Positions 1 through 6,821 of a stretch of 17,363 bases of DNA are shown piece after piece. Below the pieces are notes generated by a model. The model had not been told where the DNA came from. It made no database searches and saw only the letters and a list, made by a program, of their open reading frames with translations. The stretch lies in the NCBI GenBank assembly GCA_036396755.1, contig DASWKG010000078.1:1-17363 (forward strand), written 5' to 3'. Source of the stretch: DASWKG01 sp036396755. GTDB lineage: Bacteria > Actinomycetota > UBA4738 > CALAEC01. How positions within the stretch are numbered: the stretch's first letter is position 1; each line of letters starts with the position of its first letter. Both the position numbers and the translations under genes were made by a program.

Positions 1-1
1 C

Positions 2-949
2 GACGTGCGCCGCTACGCCGGCACCTTCCTCGCCCCGGTGGCGGACGCGAGGCGGCGTGTCGCGTCGCTCATCCGTGAGACCGGCGCCGAGATGGTCCTG
101 TTCGGGCACGGCCTCCCGCTCGGCGTGATGGGGCCTCGCCTTGACGTGCCGTACGCCCTGCTGACGCACGGCACCGAGGTGTGGCTCGCGCGGCTCCCCG
201 GGGCCCGGGGGGCCCTGCGGCGCGCGTGCGCCGGGGCGCGGGTGGTCTTCGCGGTGAGCCGTCACACCGAGCGCCGGGTTCGCGCGTGTGTCCCGGACCA
301 CGTGCCGACGGTGGTGCTCCCGCCGGGCGTCGACGCCGAGCGCTTCTCGCCCGAGGCCGACGGGAAGCGCGTCCGGGCCCGCCACGGGCTCGACGGGCGG
401 CCGACGGTCGCGTGCGTGTCGCGGCTCGTCCGGCGCAAGGGGCAGGACGTCCTGATCCGGGGCTGGGAGGCGGTGCGCCGCCGGGTGCCCGAGGCGGCGC
501 TGCTCGTGGTGGGCGGAGGGCCCGACGAGGCCCGCCTCCGGTCGATGGCCGGGGGTCTCGGCGACGCCGTCGTCTTCGCGGGCGAGGTGCCCGAGGAGGA
601 GCTCCCCGCGCACTACGCCGCCGGCGACGTGTTCGCGATGCCGTGCCGCTCCCGGTTCGGCGGGCTCGAGGTCGAGGGGTTCGGCATCGTGTTCCTCGAG
701 GCGGCGGCCACCGGGCGGCCGGCGGTCGCGGGCGATTCCGGCGGCGCCGCGGAGGCGGTCGGCCATGGCGAGACCGGCCTCGTCGTCGACGGGAAGGACG
801 TGGCGGCGGTCGCGGAGGCGGTGGGCTCGCTCCTCGCCGATCCCGATCGCTCCCGGGAGATGGGACGCGCCGGGCGCGACCGCGTCGAGCGGGAGTTCAC
901 CTGGCCGAGGTTCGTCGAACGGCTCGCCGGAGCCCTCGCCGGAGGGTGA
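2..949 (+). CDS. pimB: PimB-like GT4 mannosyltransferase (5' partial)
   Basis: This is a GT-B, family 4 glycosyltransferase. The closest resemblance is to PimB, which transfers mannose from GDP-mannose to phosphatidylinositol mannoside at the inner face of the membrane. The reading frame is open to the left edge, so the GTG at position 5 is probably internal. About 315 codons are visible against roughly 370-400 in the family, so part of the N-terminal acceptor domain is missing. Visible motifs are LTHGTEVW, LPPGVDAERFSP at the domain linker, the nucleotide-sugar domain start VSRLVRRKGQD, and the donor-site block EVEGFGIVFLEAAATG followed by AGDSGGAAEAV, which is very PimB-like. The gene converges on the acyltransferase gene with only nine bases between the stops. 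Family membership is clear. The exact acceptor is inferred from similarity and could be another lipid or polysaccharide. Confidence 0.85.
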   Translation, partial: DVRRYAGTFLAPVADARRRVASLIRETGAEMVLFGHGLPLGVMGPRLDVPYALLTHGTEVWLARLPGARGALRRACAGARVVFAVSRHTERRVRACVPDHVPTVVLPPGVDAERFSPEADGKRVRARHGLDGRPTVACVSRLVRRKGQDVLIRGWEAVRRRVPEAALLVVGGGPDEARLRSMAGGLGDAVVFAGEVPEEELPAHYAAGDVFAMPCRSRFGGLEVEGFGIVFLEAAATGRPAVAGDSGGAAEAVGHGETGLVVDGKDVAAVAEAVGSLLADPDRSREMGRAGRDRVEREFTWPRFVERLAGALAGG

Positions 950-958
950 CGCGGGCGT

Positions 959-1933
959 TCAGCCGCGCCGCAGGAGCAGCCGGGGGATCCGGCGGGGGCG
1001 GGCCCCGAAGCGGTACTTGTACTCGAGGTCGCCCTTCAGCATGTCGAGGCGGCCGCACCCCGACTCGATCGCGTCGCGGATGATGTCGGCCACCAGGACC
1101 ATGCCCGGCGCCAGGCGGGCCCGCGCGCGGTCGTACGCGGAGTTGTAGAGCAGGACCGTGTCGCCCCATCGGAAGGTGACGACGCCCGCGAGCCGCTCGT
1201 CGCCGTCGGCCAGGAACACGAGCCGGAGCGTCCCATCGCCGAGGAACTCGTCGGCCAGCCGCCGGAAGAACAGCTCCATCCCCGGCTGCATGAACTTCCC
1301 CTTCGGTCCCGTGCTGGAGCGATGGAGCTCGAAGAAGCGATCGAGCGCGGGCTCGGCCTCGTCGGGGTGGGTGACCGTCACGCGGGCCGACGGCAGGGCC
1401 TCGGCGAGCCGCCGCGCCTTGCGCCGGATCTCGTGCCGGTGCCTCGAGGAGAGCGAGGCGAGGTACCGATCGTACGACGGAGGCAGGTCGAGCTGGGGGG
1501 CGACCCCCTCGTCCTCGATCCGCACCTCCATGCCGCACGCCCGGGCCGCCTCGGCCAGGGCGTCGAGCCACGCGCCGTCCTCGGGCAGGCCGCGTAGGTC
1601 GGCGAGCCGCCAGTCGTCCCGCGAGGCGATCGCAGCCATCAGCTCCTTCGCGGCGCGCTCGCGGCGCCCGGGGGCGGCGACCGGCCCCATGTAGTCCGTG
1701 ACCTCGGTCCCGCCGAGGAACATCAGGACCCCGTCTTCCAGCTCGAACGCCGCTCTCGCGAGCGGTTCGTCCCCGTCGTCGAGCCGGGCGACCCGCAGCT
1801 CGCCGTGCCCCTGCTCCTCCCAGTAGAGCTTCAGGTAGCGAGGGGAGTGGAAGAAGGTCGCCTCGGGGTCGCGTGCGACGAGCTCGTGCCACGCCTGGTC
1901 GGCGAACGCGCGAGGATCGTCGGTCCAGGGCAC
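959..1933 (-). CDS. FemAB/CelD-type GNAT acyltransferase (Acetyltransf_6-like)
   Basis: A 324-aa protein resembling the BioF2/Acetyltransf_6 acyltransferases, the double-GNAT fold related to FemAB and to CelD/BcsL polysaccharide acyltransferases. Visible features are an N-terminal FFHSPRYLKLYW segment, the basic helix SSRHRHEIRRKARRL that opens the second domain, and the C-terminal family signature LDMLKGDLEYKYRFGA. There is no signal peptide or membrane segment, so it is probably cytoplasmic. The substrate cannot be read from sequence; cell-envelope glycan or lipid modification is the usual role for relatives. The start is GTG at 1933. A TACGAT hexamer lies six bases upstream and there is no Shine-Dalgarno, which suggests a leaderless message. 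The methyltransferase gene lies 28 bases upstream on the same strand, so the pair may also be co-transcribed. Confidence 0.8.
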   Translation of the reverse strand: MPWTDDPRAFADQAWHELVARDPEATFFHSPRYLKLYWEEQGHGELRVARLDDGDEPLARAAFELEDGVLMFLGGTEVTDYMGPVAAPGRRERAAKELMAAIASRDDWRLADLRGLPEDGAWLDALAEAARACGMEVRIEDEGVAPQLDLPPSYDRYLASLSSRHRHEIRRKARRLAEALPSARVTVTHPDEAEPALDRFFELHRSSTGPKGKFMQPGMELFFRRLADEFLGDGTLRLVFLADGDERLAGVVTFRWGDTVLLYNSAYDRARARLAPGMVLVADIIRDAIESGCGRLDMLKGDLEYKYRFGARPRRIPRLLLRRG

Positions 1934-1945
1934 GAGGGAATCGTA
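1934..1945 (-). promoter_or_regulatory. -10 box placed for leaderless transcription of the acyltransferase gene
   Basis: On the minus strand, TACGAT occupies 1945-1940, followed by six bases and then the GTG start at 1933. This matches the actinobacterial TANNNT -10 consensus with the transcription start falling on the first base of the start codon. No GGAGG-like site precedes the GTG. No convincing -35 is seen. It is one of five such arrangements in the window. Confidence 0.5.
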
Positions 1946-1961
1946 CCAACGGCCCTTCGTG

Positions 1962-2525
1962 TCACACGTCGAGGACGAAGAGCGTGTGGTGGTAGGTCAT
2001 CAGGGTCGGCCAGCGGGCGCGATACGTGTCGACGTGCGCGGGCGTGAGTCCCTCCCGCGCGAACACCTGCTTCCAGCCCTCGACCGTTCTGAACGTGAAC
2101 GGCTTCGGCACGCCGTGGCGAAGGTTCAGGAGCCAGTCCCAGCCGACGTTGAGGACCCGGTCGACCCGCGAGGCGGGCGTGTCCTCGAGGATGACCACCC
2201 GGCGCCGCGCCACGCGGGCCACCTCGCGCACGAGGGCCTCCTGGTCCTCCCAGCGATCCATGTGGTGCAGGACGAACAGCATCATCACGATGTCGAACGA
2301 GCCGTCGGCGGCCGGCACCTTCACCGGGTCGTCCATCGCGATGAACGGCAGGTGGGGGACGCGGTTGCCGTACTCGACGAGGTCGGCGGTGGTCGGCCGC
2401 ACTCCCGCTCGCTCCGCGAGCCACCGGGCGATCAGGCCGGTGCCGGATCCGAGGTCGAGCAATCGCTCGCCAGGTCGCAGGTGCGGGGCGATCTTCCTTC
2501 CCACCTCGTTCTCGCGCAGAAACAC
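1962..2525 (-). CDS. Class I SAM-dependent methyltransferase (Methyltransf_11-like)
   Basis: A 187-aa Rossmann-fold methyltransferase. Motif I is LLDLGSGTG at residues 22-30 (Asp24, Gly26, Gly28, Gly30). A post-I acidic region and the motif II/III equivalents FDIVMMLFVLHHM and VILEDT follow. The length is short but normal for the UbiE/Methyltransf_11 group. The C-terminal part (WDWLLNLRHGVP, then FRTVEGWKQVFAREGL) resembles small-molecule methyltransferases of unknown substrate. The start chosen is GTG at 2525, because upstream sequence lacks another good start and a TACGCT hexamer lies seven bases before it. The acyltransferase gene follows on the same strand after 28 bases, so joint action on an envelope component is possible but is inference only. 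Confidence 0.8.
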   Translation of the reverse strand: MFLRENEVGRKIAPHLRPGERLLDLGSGTGLIARWLAERAGVRPTTADLVEYGNRVPHLPFIAMDDPVKVPAADGSFDIVMMLFVLHHMDRWEDQEALVREVARVARRRVVILEDTPASRVDRVLNVGWDWLLNLRHGVPKPFTFRTVEGWKQVFAREGLTPAHVDTYRARWPTLMTYHHTLFVLDV

Positions 2526-2538
2526 GCCTCCAAGCGTA
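2526..2538 (-). promoter_or_regulatory. -10 box placed for leaderless transcription of the methyltransferase gene
   Basis: On the minus strand, TACGCT occupies 2538-2533, followed by seven bases and then GTG at 2525. The seven-base spacer does contain GGAGG, but it sits too close to the start codon to act as a normal ribosome site. The spacing predicts a transcription start at or one base before the start codon. Confidence 0.45.
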
Positions 2539-2570
2539 TCCGCGCGGGCCGTGCGTGCGAGAATGCGCGC

Positions 2571-2666
2571 GTGCGCGCGTCGCCGGCCGAGCTGCTGCTG
2601 TCTGCCCTGATCCTCGGGGTCGTCGCGCTCGTCATCGTGATCTCCCTCCAGCGCGTGGGGGGGTAG
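2571..2666 (+). CDS. Single-pass membrane microprotein (31 aa)
   Basis: A GTG-started 31-codon frame encodes a short polar N-terminus (VRASPAE), one strongly hydrophobic helix of about 20 residues (LLLSALILGVVALVIVIS) and a short tail LQRVGG. The stop lies five bases before the ATG of the SRPBCC gene, so the two are probably co-translated. The hydrophobic composition is not what out-of-frame GC-rich sequence usually gives; such shadows are normally rich in Arg, Gly, Ala and Pro. A GAGAAT hexamer six bases before the GTG fits a leaderless promoter except for its first base. The function is unknown. I cannot exclude a chance frame, but the placement at the head of the operon supports it. Confidence 0.5.
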   Translation: MRASPAELLLSALILGVVALVIVISLQRVGG

Positions 2667-2671
2667 CCGGG

Positions 2672-3052
2672 ATGCAGGTCGCGGCGCACGATCAGGGGTT
2701 CGTCGCCGCCGGGCCCTCGGTGGTGTACGAGGTGCTGGCCGAGCTCGACGGGTACCCGGGCTGGTGGCCGGACGCTCGCGCCGGCGGGCCGCTCGCGATC
2801 CGCCTCGGTGGGCGATGGCTGCTGGCCGAGCCCTCGTCCCCTCGTCCCGGGATCGGGCTCATGCTCCACCTCCGCGGCCCGTTCCCGGGTACCCTGGAGT
2901 GGCATCTTCAGCCCGAGGACGACGGGACGATCGTGAACTCCATCCTCAACCTCGATCCGCCGGGAGGCCCCCGGCGAGCCGCGCGGCGCATGCTTCGATG
3001 CCGGGCGGCGATCCGCCGCGGGCTGGTCGGCCTGAAAGGGGCCCTCGAGTGA
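2672..3052 (+). CDS. SRPBCC (START/polyketide cyclase-like) protein
   Basis: A 126-aa protein of the SRPBCC fold, a helix-grip lipid or hydrophobic-ligand binding domain. The family pattern is visible: the opening strand QVAAHDQGFVAAGPSVVYEVLAELDGYPGWWPD with the characteristic V.E.L.....YP.WWP signature, central strands WLLAEP and LMLHLRGPFPGTLEWHL, and a long C-terminal amphipathic helix rich in Arg. The ATG at 2672 is preferred over earlier in-frame starts because the family normally begins here, a G-rich ribosome site precedes it, and upstream residues in that frame are low-complexity Arg/Ala. Its stop overlaps the GTG of the zinc-ribbon gene by the GTGA arrangement, which indicates translational coupling. 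The ligand is unknown. A second SRPBCC gene lies two genes downstream. Confidence 0.75.
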   Translation: MQVAAHDQGFVAAGPSVVYEVLAELDGYPGWWPDARAGGPLAIRLGGRWLLAEPSSPRPGIGLMLHLRGPFPGTLEWHLQPEDDGTIVNSILNLDPPGGPRRAARRMLRCRAAIRRGLVGLKGALE

Positions 3053-3834
3053 GCGAGCTGCGGTGCCCCAGCTGCGGCGGCCTGGTCGCGGCCGACGCCG
3101 AGTGGTGCGGCCAGTGCCTCAACCGACTGCCCCCGCGTGGCCCCGAGGGAGAGGCCGCCCAGGTGGGATCGCGGCCGGAGGCCGAGGTCGTCGAGCGACA
3201 GCTGGAGGTACCTCCCCCGGCGGAGGCGCCTGCCTTCGAGGCGCTCCCGGCCGAGGCACCGGTGCCCGGGGCTGCGGAGCTCGGCGCGACGCCCGCCCCG
3301 AGTCCGATCCCCCGCGAGAGGCCGCCCGGCGACGAGTCGGAGGACGCGTTCCGGATGGTGGACGGGCGGATGGTCTGGACGTGCCCGGTCTGCGGGCTCG
3401 AGAACGCCATGGAGGAGGTGGTGTGCCCGCGCTGCGGCTCGTCGTTCGCCAGCCTGTTCCGCGAGCCCACCGTTCGCCCGGCCGCGTCCACGACGAGGGT
3501 GATCTGGATGTCGCTGATCTTCCCGGGCCTCGGCCACATCGCCGCCCACCAGCTCGCCGAGGGGCTGGCGAGGGGCATCCTGTTCCTGTGGGCCGTGGGC
3601 AGCCTGATCGGCATCATCGCCGTCCGCGACGGGGGCCAGTCGTCGCTGGGGACGGTCTTCGTCCTCACCTACCTCATGGCGGCCGCCGCGCTGTACGTCG
3701 TGACCGCCATCGATGCGTACCGGGCGACCGAGCTCCAGCCGCCCCTCGCGCCGATCCGCATGCTGTTCTACGGCGCCTCGGGCCTCATGGCCGTGACGGT
3801 CGCCGTGCTGCTGTTCTCGGGGTTCAACCGCTGA
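3049..3834 (+). CDS. Double zinc-ribbon multi-pass membrane protein
   Basis: A 261-aa protein. An N-terminal zinc ribbon uses Cys6, Cys9, Cys20 and Cys23. A Pro/Ala/Glu-rich linker of about 80 residues follows, then a second ribbon with Cys112, Cys115, Cys126 and Cys129. The C-terminal half has about four hydrophobic segments (roughly residues 150-170, 175-195, 202-222 and 238-257). The first contains SLIFPGLGHIAAHQ, which recalls the PGLG(H/Q)xY motif of TM2-like small membrane domains. The start is GTG overlapping the SRPBCC stop. The architecture (cytoplasmic metal-binding ribbons on a membrane anchor) suggests a scaffold or sensor, but no function is recognised. Sitting between two SRPBCC genes, it may belong with lipid or membrane homeostasis; that is inference. 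Confidence 0.8.
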   Translation: MSELRCPSCGGLVAADAEWCGQCLNRLPPRGPEGEAAQVGSRPEAEVVERQLEVPPPAEAPAFEALPAEAPVPGAAELGATPAPSPIPRERPPGDESEDAFRMVDGRMVWTCPVCGLENAMEEVVCPRCGSSFASLFREPTVRPAASTTRVIWMSLIFPGLGHIAAHQLAEGLARGILFLWAVGSLIGIIAVRDGGQSSLGTVFVLTYLMAAAALYVVTAIDAYRATELQPPLAPIRMLFYGASGLMAVTVAVLLFSGFNR

Positions 3835-3847
3835 TCGGAGGAAGGCC

Positions 3848-4285
3848 ATGGGAGACCGAACCGAAGGGACGATCGAGATCGAGGCGCCGGCCTCCGAGGT
3901 GATGGAGGTCATCGCCGACTTCGCCGCCTACCCGGAGTGGTCCGATGTCGAGGCCGCCGAGGTCGTCGAGAAGGGCGAGGACGGACGCGCGGCCAGGGTC
4001 GCCTTCCGCGTCTCCCAGATGGGCTTCGACGCCGAGTACACGCTCGCCTACGACTACGCGCCCGATGACGGCGGGATGTCCTGGACCACCGTCGAGGCGT
4101 CGGGGGCGCTCAAGGACGTGCAGGGCGAATACGTGCTCGAGGGAAGCGGCGACACCACTCGCGTCACCTACCGCATGTCCGCCGAGCTCTCGATGCCCGT
4201 CCCCGGGCTGCTCCGACGCCAGGGCGAGAAGCGGGTCGTCAAGACCGCGCTCGAGGGACTGAAGCGCCGGGTCGAGGAGGGCTGA
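3848..4285 (+). CDS. SRPBCC family protein (cyclase/dehydrase type)
   Basis: A 145-aa SRPBCC protein. It shows the canonical opening EGTIEIEAPASEVMEVIADFAAYPEWSD with the A..V...I.D...YP.W signature, a central strand pair FRVSQMGFDAEYTLAYDY, WTTVEASGALKDVQGEY, and the C-terminal helix GLKRRVEEG. The ATG is preceded by GGAGGAAGG, the clearest Shine-Dalgarno in this part of the window, so the start is secure. It lies immediately upstream of the ArsA-like ATPase gene. An SRPBCC-ArsA neighbour pair is, as I recall, recurrent in Actinomycetota, hinting at a shared task such as handling a hydrophobic ligand or a membrane client. The ligand and reaction are unknown. It is only distantly similar to the other SRPBCC protein here. 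Confidence 0.85.
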   Translation: MGDRTEGTIEIEAPASEVMEVIADFAAYPEWSDVEAAEVVEKGEDGRAARVAFRVSQMGFDAEYTLAYDYAPDDGGMSWTTVEASGALKDVQGEYVLEGSGDTTRVTYRMSAELSMPVPGLLRRQGEKRVVKTALEGLKRRVEEG

Positions 4286-4309
4286 GGGCCCGCCGCCGAG
4301 CCGGGCGGC

Positions 4310-4321
4310 TAGGATGGGCGG
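4310..4321 (+). promoter_or_regulatory. -10 box placed for leaderless transcription of the ArsA-like gene
   Basis: TAGGAT at 4310-4315 is followed by six bases and the ATG at 4322. There is no Shine-Dalgarno and no obvious -35. The layout matches the one before the phosphofructokinase gene (same hexamer, same spacing), so a transcription start on the A of the ATG is predicted. It would make the long gene run that follows its own transcription unit. Confidence 0.55.
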
Positions 4322-5521
4322 ATGCGCATCCTGCTGTTCACCGGCAAGGGCGGCGTCGGGAAGACGACGATCGCGGCCGCCACTGCCGTCCGCGCGGCCC
4401 GTGCCGGGCACCGGACGTTGATCACCAGCACCGACCCGGCCCACTCGCTGGCCGACGCCTTCGACGTCCCGATCGGAGACGAGGCCCAGGAGGTGGCCGA
4501 GAACCTCTGGGCCGAGCAGATCGACGCTCAGTCGCGCCTCGAAGCGAACTGGCGCGACATCCAGGAGTACATCATCTCGTTCCTCAACTGGGCCGGGGTG
4601 GACGCGATCGAGGCCGAGGAGCTGTCGGTGATCCCGGGGTTCGACGAGATCTTCAGCCTCACCGACGTGAAGCGGAGCGTCGACGGGGGTCGCTACGACG
4701 TGCTCGTGATCGACTGCGCGCCGACCGCCGAGACGCTCCGGCTGCTGTCGCTGCCGGAGGTCATGAACTGGTACATCGAGCGCATCTTCCCGGTCGAGCG
4801 GCGCGTGGTGAAGACGATCCGGCCGATCCTCACCCGCATCACCTCGATGCCGATCGCTGAGGACAAGATCTTCGATGCGGTGGAGCGGCTGCATCGCAAC
4901 CTCGAGGGCGTGCGCAGGATCCTCTCGGACCCGGAGACCTCGTCCGTGCGTCTGGTCCTGAACCCGGAGAAGATGGTGATCGCGGAGGCCCGCCGCACGT
5001 TCACCTACCTCTCCCTGTTCGGCTACCGGGTGGACGCGATCGTCGCGAACCGCATCATCCCCGACGAGGTGACCGACCCCTACTTCGGCAAGTGGAAGGA
5101 CATCCAGACCGAGCACCTCGAGACGATCCGCGAGTCCTTCGACCCGATCCCGATCCTGCGGTCGCGCCTGTTCGACCGGGAGATGGTCGGGGTCGACCTG
5201 CTCGAGGAGATGGCGGGCGAGGTGTACGGGGACCTCGACGCGATGTCGGTCCTGCACGTCGAGGAGCCCATGCGGGTGCGCCGGCGCGGGTCCGTCTACA
5301 CGCTCGCCCTGCGACTGCCGTTCGTCGACCGCGGCGACCTCGACATCCACCGCAAGGGAGACGAGCTGTTCGTGCGGGTCGGCTCGTACAAGCGGAACCT
5401 CATCCTGCCGCACGCGCTCCAGCGCCTCGAGGTCCAGGAGGCCGCGTTCGTCGACGAGAGCCTCGAGGTCCGCTTCGCCAAGCAGCCCACGGGGGGGCGG
5501 GCGACCGCCTCCCGCTCGTGA
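4322..5521 (+). CDS. ArsA/Get3-family ATPase with C-terminal HSP20-like domain
   Basis: A 399-aa single-domain member of the ArsA/Get3 P-loop ATPases. The deviant Walker A GKGGVGKTT is at residues 8-16, with the signature Lys9 and Lys14. The switch I-like STDPAHSLADAF and the switch II-like VIDCAPTAETLRLL are intact, and LVLNPEKM and ANRIIPDE match the family's nucleotide-base region. After about residue 315 comes a beta-rich tail (VYTLALRLPFVDRGDLDIHRKG, then LFVRVGSYKRNLILP) typical of the alpha-crystallin/HSP20-like domain fused to bacterial ArsA proteins. I find only one cysteine, in DCAPTAE, so the metalloid-binding cysteine triad of true arsenite pumps is missing and there is no arsB nearby. 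A chaperone or membrane-targeting role is more likely than arsenic export. The client is unknown. Confidence 0.88.
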   Translation: MRILLFTGKGGVGKTTIAAATAVRAARAGHRTLITSTDPAHSLADAFDVPIGDEAQEVAENLWAEQIDAQSRLEANWRDIQEYIISFLNWAGVDAIEAEELSVIPGFDEIFSLTDVKRSVDGGRYDVLVIDCAPTAETLRLLSLPEVMNWYIERIFPVERRVVKTIRPILTRITSMPIAEDKIFDAVERLHRNLEGVRRILSDPETSSVRLVLNPEKMVIAEARRTFTYLSLFGYRVDAIVANRIIPDEVTDPYFGKWKDIQTEHLETIRESFDPIPILRSRLFDREMVGVDLLEEMAGEVYGDLDAMSVLHVEEPMRVRRRGSVYTLALRLPFVDRGDLDIHRKGDELFVRVGSYKRNLILPHALQRLEVQEAAFVDESLEVRFAKQPTGGRATASRS

Positions 5522-5531
5522 AAGGGGAACC

Positions 5532-5783
5532 ATGCCAGCACCCAAGCGCTCCACGAAGCCACCCGCCGACGACGGCGCGGCGCCGGCCGATCGGACCTGC
5601 CCGGTCGCGTTCTGCCCGGTGGGGATGTTCCTCACCCTCGCCGACCAGGCGCGACCCGAGGTGGTGGAGCACCTGCTGGCCGCGGGCCGCGAGCTGATGC
5701 TCGCGGTGACCGCGCTGATGGACGCGCGAGCCGAGGCGGTTCGGCGCGAGCCGGCCCGCGTCGAGCGGATCGAGGTGGAGTGA
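5532..5783 (+). CDS. Small CPVAFCPVG-motif protein
   Basis: An 83-aa protein of unknown function. A basic, Pro-rich start (MPAPKRSTKPPADD) is followed by CPVAFCPVGM with Cys23 and Cys28, then an amphipathic helix (ARPEVVEHLLAAGRELMLAVTALMDARAEA) and an acidic tail. The CPxxxCP spacing could bind a metal or form a disulfide, but two cysteines alone would need a partner or a dimer. The ATG follows AAAGGGGA at good distance, ten bases after the ATPase stop, so it is co-transcribed with that gene and possibly works with it. Its stop TGA overlaps an ATG (TGATG) that opens the 16-codon micro-ORF leading to the glucokinase gene. Confidence 0.7.
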   Translation: MPAPKRSTKPPADDGAAPADRTCPVAFCPVGMFLTLADQARPEVVEHLLAAGRELMLAVTALMDARAEAVRREPARVERIEVE

Positions 5784-5833
5784 TGCCGGCGCCCGGGCGC
5801 TGCGGCAGCCTCGGCGCGCCGCCTCGCCGCTAG
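5783..5833 (+). other. Micro-ORF bridge (16 codons) between the CPV gene and the glucokinase gene
   Basis: The ATG at 5783 overlaps the upstream stop (TGATG). The frame reads MPAPGRCGSLGAPPRR and its TAG at 5831-5833 overlaps the glucokinase GTG (TAGTG). The whole spacer is therefore translated without a gap if ribosomes re-initiate. The peptide itself looks like ordinary GC-rich sequence with no recognisable domain, so any role is likely in coupling rather than in the product. It is one of three such bridges in the same gene run. Confidence 0.35.
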
Positions 5834-6813
5834 TGGTCCCCGCGGACGCGCCCTCGGCGGCCGTCGGCCTGGACCTCGGGGGAACGAAGCTCGCGGCGAT
5901 GCTCGTCTCGTCCGCGGGCGAGGTGCTGGCCCGCGCGAGCGCCGGCACCCCCGCCGACGATGTGTCCGCCATCATGGAGGCGGTGTACGGACTCATCGAC
6001 GAGGTGTCGGCCGGGGCCGGGCCGCGCGCCGTCGGTGTCGGGGCGGCGGGCATGGTCGACTTCGCCGCCGGCGTGATGCGCTGGGCGCCGAACATCGCGT
6101 GGCGCGACCTCCCGATGCGCCGGTTGATCGAGGACCGGACCGGCCTGCCGACGCTCGTCGACAACGACGCGAACGCCGCGGCGTGGGGGGAGTACCGGTT
6201 CGGGGCGGCGCGAGGGTACGAGCACGCGCTCCTCGTGACCGTCGGGACCGGGATCGGGGGCGGGATCATCGCGGGCGGCGAGCTCTTCCGCGGCGCGCAC
6301 GGCTTCGGCGCCGAGATCGGCCACTTCATCGTGGAGCCCGGAGGCCCCGAGTGTGGCTGCGGCAACCGCGGCTGCTGGGAGCAGGTGGCGAGCGGGCGCG
6401 CGATCGACCGGCTGGCGGCGGCCACCGCTCCCGGTTCCGCGATCCGCCGCTCGGCCGGTGACGCCACCCCCACCGGACGCGACGTCTCGCGCGCCGCCGC
6501 GGAGGGAGACGAGGAGGCGATCGGGATCCTCGAGACGGTCGGGCGGCGGCTGGGCCAGGGCATCGCCGGGCTCGTGAACGTCCTCGACCCCGAGGCCGTC
6601 GTCGTGGGCGGGGGGGTCGCCGACGTGGGGGATCTCCTCCTGGTCCCGGCCGAGCGGGCGTTCCGGGACGCGGTCGAGGCCCCGGAGCACCGTCCCGAGG
6701 TGCCGATCATCCGGGCCGAGCTGGGGAACGACGCCGGGGCGATCGGCGCGGCGATGCTCGCCCTGGAGTCGATCGGCGTTCCCACCGCGCGGCCCGAGGG
6801 GGGCTCGAGCTGA
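5833..6813 (+). CDS. glk: ROK-family glucokinase
   Basis: A 326-aa ROK kinase that most likely phosphorylates glucose with ATP in the cytoplasm. Phosphate-1 motif DLGGTK is at residues 14-19. The sugar-site block VDNDANAAAWGE contains the catalytic Asp. TVGTGIGGGII is the phosphate-2 region, EIGHF carries the zinc ligand His164, and CGCGNRGCWEQ carries Cys174, Cys176 and Cys181, completing the ROK zinc site. No DNA-binding domain is present, so it is an enzyme and not a ROK repressor. The GTG at 5833 is the only ATG/GTG start before DLGGTK, because a stop immediately precedes it. Substrate is assigned from family resemblance; an N-acetylmannosamine or fructose kinase cannot be fully excluded. 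Phosphofructokinase and glycerol kinase genes lie further along in this window. Confidence 0.88.
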   Translation: MVPADAPSAAVGLDLGGTKLAAMLVSSAGEVLARASAGTPADDVSAIMEAVYGLIDEVSAGAGPRAVGVGAAGMVDFAAGVMRWAPNIAWRDLPMRRLIEDRTGLPTLVDNDANAAAWGEYRFGAARGYEHALLVTVGTGIGGGIIAGGELFRGAHGFGAEIGHFIVEPGGPECGCGNRGCWEQVASGRAIDRLAAATAPGSAIRRSAGDATPTGRDVSRAAAEGDEEAIGILETVGRRLGQGIAGLVNVLDPEAVVVGGGVADVGDLLLVPAERAFRDAVEAPEHRPEVPIIRAELGNDAGAIGAAMLALESIGVPTARPEGGSS

Positions 6814-6821
6814 AGGTCGGC

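Noticed and set aside
4322..5521. Arsenite efflux ATPase (arsenic resistance).
   Set aside because: Only one cysteine is present, the metalloid-binding cysteines are absent, a C-terminal HSP20-like domain is fused, and no arsB, arsR, arsC or arsD is nearby.
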